From Diabrotica undecimpunctata (lineage: Eukaryota > Arthropoda > Insecta > Coleoptera > Chrysomelidae): DNA of 64,000 bases. Below, piece by piece: positions 38,301 to 44,300 of the stretch; the stretch's first letter is position 1; every line of letters begins with the position of its first letter. A program made the translations under genes and the position numbers. A model generated the notes under the pieces. That model ran no database searches, was not told where the DNA came from, and saw nothing but the letters and a program-made list of their open reading frames with translations. The DNA lies in the NCBI RefSeq assembly GCF_040954645.1, contig NC_092807.1:806001-870000 (forward strand), written 5' to 3'.

Positions 38301-41300
38301 TCAGTATTATCATCAAAGTAAGAATTATGGTAATTAAAAGGCGTATTTTTGCTATTAAAACAAGCTTTACAACTAAAGTTGAGATTATTGTCATAAAAAA
38401 AAAAGATCGTCTTTGTCAAAATTAACATTATCATCGAAGTAAGCACTATCGTAATTAAAATCGCCGTATTTTAGCTATGATAACAAGCTCGGGTCTTATT
38501 GTCATTAAAAGAAGCATATTACCACCAAAAAAAAACATTATCGTTACCAAATTCAACGAATGATCGCAATCGAACTCATCACTGAACGGTTTTAAATTAT
38601 ATTAGGACCTTTTTCAACCCAAAATACTTTCTCATCGTCATTTTAGTGCCAGCATATTATATTGTATTGTCGTATTCAAATAATAAACCTCAAGTTCATT
38701 CAAATCGTTTACTGTTTTAGTGGTTCAGGGATGAAGTAGGAAAAGAAGAGCCTGAAGAATGTCAAATCCTCTTGTCACTAATAGCGCCTTTAGCCCAGGC
38801 GCACGGTCTCCTGGTAAAAGATCTAGAAAAGAGGCTAAAGAGTTGGGACATCAAAGGAGGTCCGAGGGCTGTACCTATGGCGGAAAAAATTGCCGATGTC
38901 CTCCTGGCACATCTTCCGCCTCTCTTGCCGGTAAGAACTGTGTTTTCTACGTTAAGAATAGATTCTTTTGGCATTTATCTCATCCCTACAATTATCTTGT
39001 AGACGTTTTAAGAACTTTTTTTTTCGTTTAGATTTATGAAGAGTACCTAGACGGCCACATGCTAGTCCTAGAACGTCTCGATACAGCTTTCAAACAGAAC
39101 AACCGCTTCGAGCAGCTCTACCGCGACTTCGAAACTCAAAAAGTCTGTTATCTTCCGCTCACGACGTTCGTTCTGAAACCTCTCCACAGGCTGCTCCAAT
39201 ATCAGTCGCTCTTGAAACGGCTTCTGAACTACTATGACGAAAACCATCCCGACAGAACGGACTGCAGAACCGCCATAGATACGTTGAAAGACTTGATGCA
39301 GCCAGTTTCGGAAACTCTGGAACAATCCAAGAACCTCGCCACGTTGTGCGAGCTGCAAAGAGATATCGTCGGTTTCGACAATCTGGTACAACCTGGAAGA
39401 ACGTTCATCAGGCACGGGTGTCTCTTGAAGCATTCGCGGAAGGGCTATCAACAAAGAATGTTCTTTTTGGTAAGTGTTTTTGATTAAATGTTTTCTTTAT
39501 ATTTTGCTTTCTCCTACCGTTTCTGAAATTGATTTCATTTCCCTTTTATATTCTTTTTTGTTGTCTTTATTATTTTCTTGTTATTAATATTGCTTGTTAT
39601 TTGTACACGTTGCCTTCATTTCTTTAATTTTTCTATTAAGTAAAAGAAGAACCATTATTGTTGATTACCCACCCTTTTTTCTTCTCACTTTTATTACTAT
39701 TTCATTTCCTCCTTCTCCTTTTACTCTATTATTTCATTTTCTCCATTTTTATCTGTATCGTTAACTCTTATTTCTTTACTAGTGATTTTGCTCGTCACCA
39801 TGCGACGGGGGATCCAATCAATTATATCTACAATCACTCCACTTATTTTTTTCTCTTTCTGTTCTTTAAGGTTAGGATGACAACAGAATAATATTTTAAT
39901 CTGTTGTACAACTTTCATAAGAAATAAGTCACTTTTGGAGAGTCGCTGAACTTTTTGCGTAAAGTCGCCTTATGAAATCGACCTACGTATGAAATCAGCG
40001 TAATTCTCGAAAGCTCGAGTTTTGTATTATATTTTTTACCCATAACCAAATTCAGTGTTCACATTGTCCAATGTCAGTAGTTCAGATTTCGTTGTTTAGA
40101 TGGCGTTAGGATATGTAATCAATACAGTATTATAAATTGAACGTATCGTTTCAAGAACAAAATATGATTGACATATGGTAGTTCGTATTACTTTCTTAGA
40201 TGGCGCCGTTACCTTAGATTAGATTAGATTAGATTATGTGAGGTCGTTAAGGCCATGCGGCCTCACCGCACTTCGACCTATAGAGGTCTTTTGTGCATAC
40301 CTTAATCTAGTTAAACTCTAGAATGCCAATACTTCTGATGAAGTTGATTAGCTTCCTAGGTGACTTGTTTCCTATGTCAGAGGATGCCAGACTGACCTCT
40401 CCTAGGAATTTTAGTCTTTTGCAGAACAGTGCTACGCAGTTGCATAGTATATGTTCTGCCGTTTCTTTTTCATTGTGACAGAAACGACAGTTCTCACTAT
40501 CTGATTTGCCCATCTTCTTGAGATGATATCTCAGAGGGCAGTGACCAGTGAGAAGGCCAGTGACCATTTTGATATCTTTTTTACTCATTTCGAGAAGGCG
40601 GTTTGTTGCAGTAGGCGACACTTTTATGAGCCTTTTTGCTTGCCTTTGTCCTGGTGTGTTAGACCAATATGATCTTAGTTGATTGAGTTCCCAGCTACGG
40701 AGTTCCTCTCTGATGTGGCTTTTCGATAGTCCACAGAAGGATTCCGGACCCTGGAATGGGGTATTAGCTCCTTCTTTTGCGAGGCTGTCAGCTTCCTCAT
40801 TTCCTGCAATTCCCTTGTGACCTGGCACCCACATCACAGTTACATTGTTGCGTTCCGCCAGCTTCTTGAGAGATTGTTTACAGTCCCAAACCAACTTCGA
40901 CTCACATGTAAATGACTTTAGAGCCTTTAAGGCGGCTTGGCTGTCTGATAAAATAAGGACTCTTGCCCTAGGGGTGTCTCGGTTGAGACATTCTTGGGCA
41001 CTTATGTCTATAGCATGTATTTCTACCTGGAAGATAGTTGGGGCGTTTCCAAGAGATTTAGATAGCCTGAAATTGGGCCCAGTAACTCCCACTCCTGCCC
41101 TTTCATCTATCTTAGATCCATCCGTATACCATACGAGTAAACCTTCTTCCACTTTTGGTTCAATTTCTTCACCCATTTGGTGGTTTTTTATGACCACTTC
41201 AAAGGGTGTTTCAAAGTCGAATTTGACTGGCATAGCATCTGTCGGCATGTCCTTAGAATCCAATGGAATTTCTTCTAAGATTTTCAGGTGGCCAACTAGA

Positions 41301-44300
41301 TCTCCAGGTTTCATTATTTGTGTCTGTCGCAGTTTTAAGGCGGTAGTTACTGCCTCCCTCCTTATGCAGAACTGCAAGGGAGGAAGGTTCAGCATCGCCT
41401 CTAGAGCTGCAGTGGGACATGTTGACATTGCCCCTGTGATTCCCAGACAAGCTAGCCGCTGCACTTTATGAAGCTTGGCGTTAGCTGTTGTTTGTTGTGT
41501 TTTTGGCCACCATACGAATGATGCGTATGTGACCATGGGCCTAATTATTGTTTTATATGACCAGAGAGTCATTTTCGGTTGTAGGCCCCAAGTTTTTCCA
41601 AACGTCTTGCGGCAGGTCCAACTTGCCACCAAAGCTCTGGATAAATTTTTTCAATATGACTATTCCAGGTGAGTTTTTGATCTAGGGTTACCCCAGATAT
41701 TTTACTTCGTTGGAATAGTCTAATGTGATGCCATTCATAGTTGGAGCCTGTAAATTGTATTTACGTCTCCTTGTGAAAGGTATCAAAGTCGTTTTACTGG
41801 GGTTGACATTTAAGCCCTCTTTCGAGCACCAACTTTTAATTTCGTTAAGAGCAGTTTGCATGAGACTAGATATAGTCTGGTCATGCTTGCCTCTAATTGT
41901 AACAACTAGGTCATCTGCGTAACCTTGGGTTATAAAACCAGAATCATGCAACTTAGTGAGAAGGTCATCCACAACCAAAGACCACAGCAGAGGCGATAAT
42001 ACTCCCCCTTGAGGGCACCCCTTTACCGCTGTCACAGTCACAGATTCTCCTCCAATACTAGCAGTGATGATTCTCGTTTTTAGCATTGACTGAATCCATT
42101 GTATTAGTGAGACTTCAATGCTCCTCTTTACTAGTGCTCTTACTGCACAAACGGTGTGTCTTGTCATCATAGCTTTTTATATAGATAGATTAACCCTACT
42201 TTATTTTCTTTCTGCTTTATGTTCCCTTTTACACTCTGTACTTTTTTGTCCTCTGATTGTTTGTTATTTGAACCTGTTGATTTTCTTTACTCTCTCTAGT
42301 TTTAAGTAAAAGACGAGTCGATTTAGCTCTTTCTTATCCTATTCTTTGATTTTACCCTTTTCCGGTAAATAGGATTAAAAAGATCAATTCGGTTATTAAT
42401 ACCTTCTCATTTTTTTAGTTCTCCGATATTTTATTATATACATCACGATCGCAAGCCACTCTACAGTTCAAAGTCCATGGACACATGCCCCTTAGGGGCG
42501 TATTGATAGAAGAACCGGACGGTGATTTGATGTTTAACGGTTTGATCATTTATGGCGGTAATAGAGCACTAACTGTAGCTGCTAATTCGTTGGAAGAGAA
42601 GGAGAAATGGAAGAACGACCTCCAACGCGCGATACAGATGGCCAGAGATAAATCCGATACAAAAATTACATATTTGAGTCTTAAAAGTTGTAGTAAGTTT
42701 CTATTAATATTTACAAAAAAAAACATCAGCAGCAAAAACAGGTCAGAAATTTGCAGTTTTATCTATTTCCTTAGGTTCTTCGGACGAACACATTGATCAG
42801 GTTGGCAACAATGACGTTGGCACTCAGACTAAACCGCAGGCACAGAGAAGCAACACCACTGTACACGTGTGCTGGCATAGGAGCACCAGTATTAGCATGA
42901 AAGACGAGTTATTGGCTGTGGAGGTAAGTTATTTCCGTTTATTTTGAATTTAGTACCAAGAACTACCAAAACTGTATTGGCATGTGGTTATTTCGAGGTT
43001 AATCTGGAAAAGTTTTTGAAATATTATTGAAAAAAATAATTTTCTTATCTAAAAATGCAGTTGTTTCTCATGGTAGTCTATCTTTGACTCATTTCTTTTT
43101 GTCCGGGTGTTTTTCCTGAACGTCTAATTTAAAAAATCTATTTGAAATCAAAAAATCTTAAGCCATAATGTTGCCAGTCCCCAAAGCGACACCGAGGTTA
43201 CTAAAAACATTCTTACATTTAGTTTATGGTGTATAGTATGTGATATCTCTTTACTGGAAGCATATTATTACCATAAAAAGGATTACTGGAAGCATATTAT
43301 TGCCATAAAAAGGATTATCGTTGTCAAAATCAGCAATTTTATGCATTGTCGTAATTAAAATTAGCACATTTTAGTAATCAAAACAAGTTTTGTAATCATA
43401 GTTGGATATTGACATGAAAAGAAGCATATTATCTGCAAAAAGCATATTATCCTGTCAAAATCAGCATTATCATTAAAGTAAGCATTGCCGTAATTAAAAC
43501 CAACATATTTTTAGCAGTTAAAACAAGCTCTATGATCAATCTCGGCCGTATTGTCATTAAAGAAAGCATACATGGCCATAAAAGGTTTATAGTTGTCAAA
43601 AGAGCATTATTAACGAAGTAAGCATTATCAAAATTAAAATCACTGTAATTTAGCTATACAAATAAGCTTTATACTTAATGTCGGCCCTTATTGTCATTAA
43701 AGGAAGCATATTACCATCAAAAAAAGGATTATCTTTGTCAAAACCAGCATTATCATTAAAGTAGGCCTTATCGTAATTAAAATCAATATATTATTGGCAG
43801 TCAAAACAAGCTTTATGATCAAAGTCAGCCGTATTGTCATTAAAGAAAGCATACATGGCCATAAAAGCGTTTACAGTTGTCAAAATCAGCATTATCATCG
43901 AAGTAAGCATTATTGTAATTAAAATCACCGTATTTTATCCAAGAACAAGCTGTACAATTAATGTCGGGCCTTTTTGTCATTAAAAGAAGCATATTACCAC
44001 CAAAAAACATTATCTTTGTCAAAATTAGCATTATTATTAAAGTAGACATTACCGTAATTGAAATCAACATATTTTTGACAGTTAAAACAAGATTTATCGT
44101 TTGTATTGTCATTAAAGAAAGCATACATGGTCATACCAAGGTTTACAATTGTCAAGATTAGCGTTATCACCGAAGTAAGCGTTATCGTAATTTAAATCAG
44201 GCTATTCTCATGCTTAATTTTTATTGTAAAATATGCGGTATCTCGTTTTTTGGTGTGCCTACTGCCTCTTACATATTTAATCCTCATTTATCTAGAATCA

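Larger units (their letters stand above)
40210..42175 (-). mobile_element. 5'-truncated LINE with RNase H domain (I-like), antisense in a Cdep intron
   Basis: The minus strand encodes the second half of a LINE ORF2. The 3' end carries a (TAATC)n tail, seen on the plus strand as repeated TTAGA at about 40213-40236, typical of I/R1-group LINEs. It stops abruptly at 42175 in the middle of the RT domain, as 5'-truncated copies do. It lies between the two Cdep exons that share PH1, in opposite orientation, so it should not disturb the coding frame. Confidence 0.88.

Noticed and set aside
35590..38560. CRISPR-like array
   Set aside because: The units are diverged, about 140 bases, AT-rich and contiguous rather than short identical repeats with unique spacers, and the genome is eukaryotic.
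38759..39031. Second-frame open reading through the DH exon at 38721-38930
   Set aside because: The frame with the DH helices is phase-consistent on both sides; the other frame has no motif and crosses the donor.
40845..41471. 208-codon plus-strand frame opposite the LINE
   Set aside because: It is antisense to the RNase H-bearing LINE frame, whose catalytic motifs are clear; the plus frame shows none.
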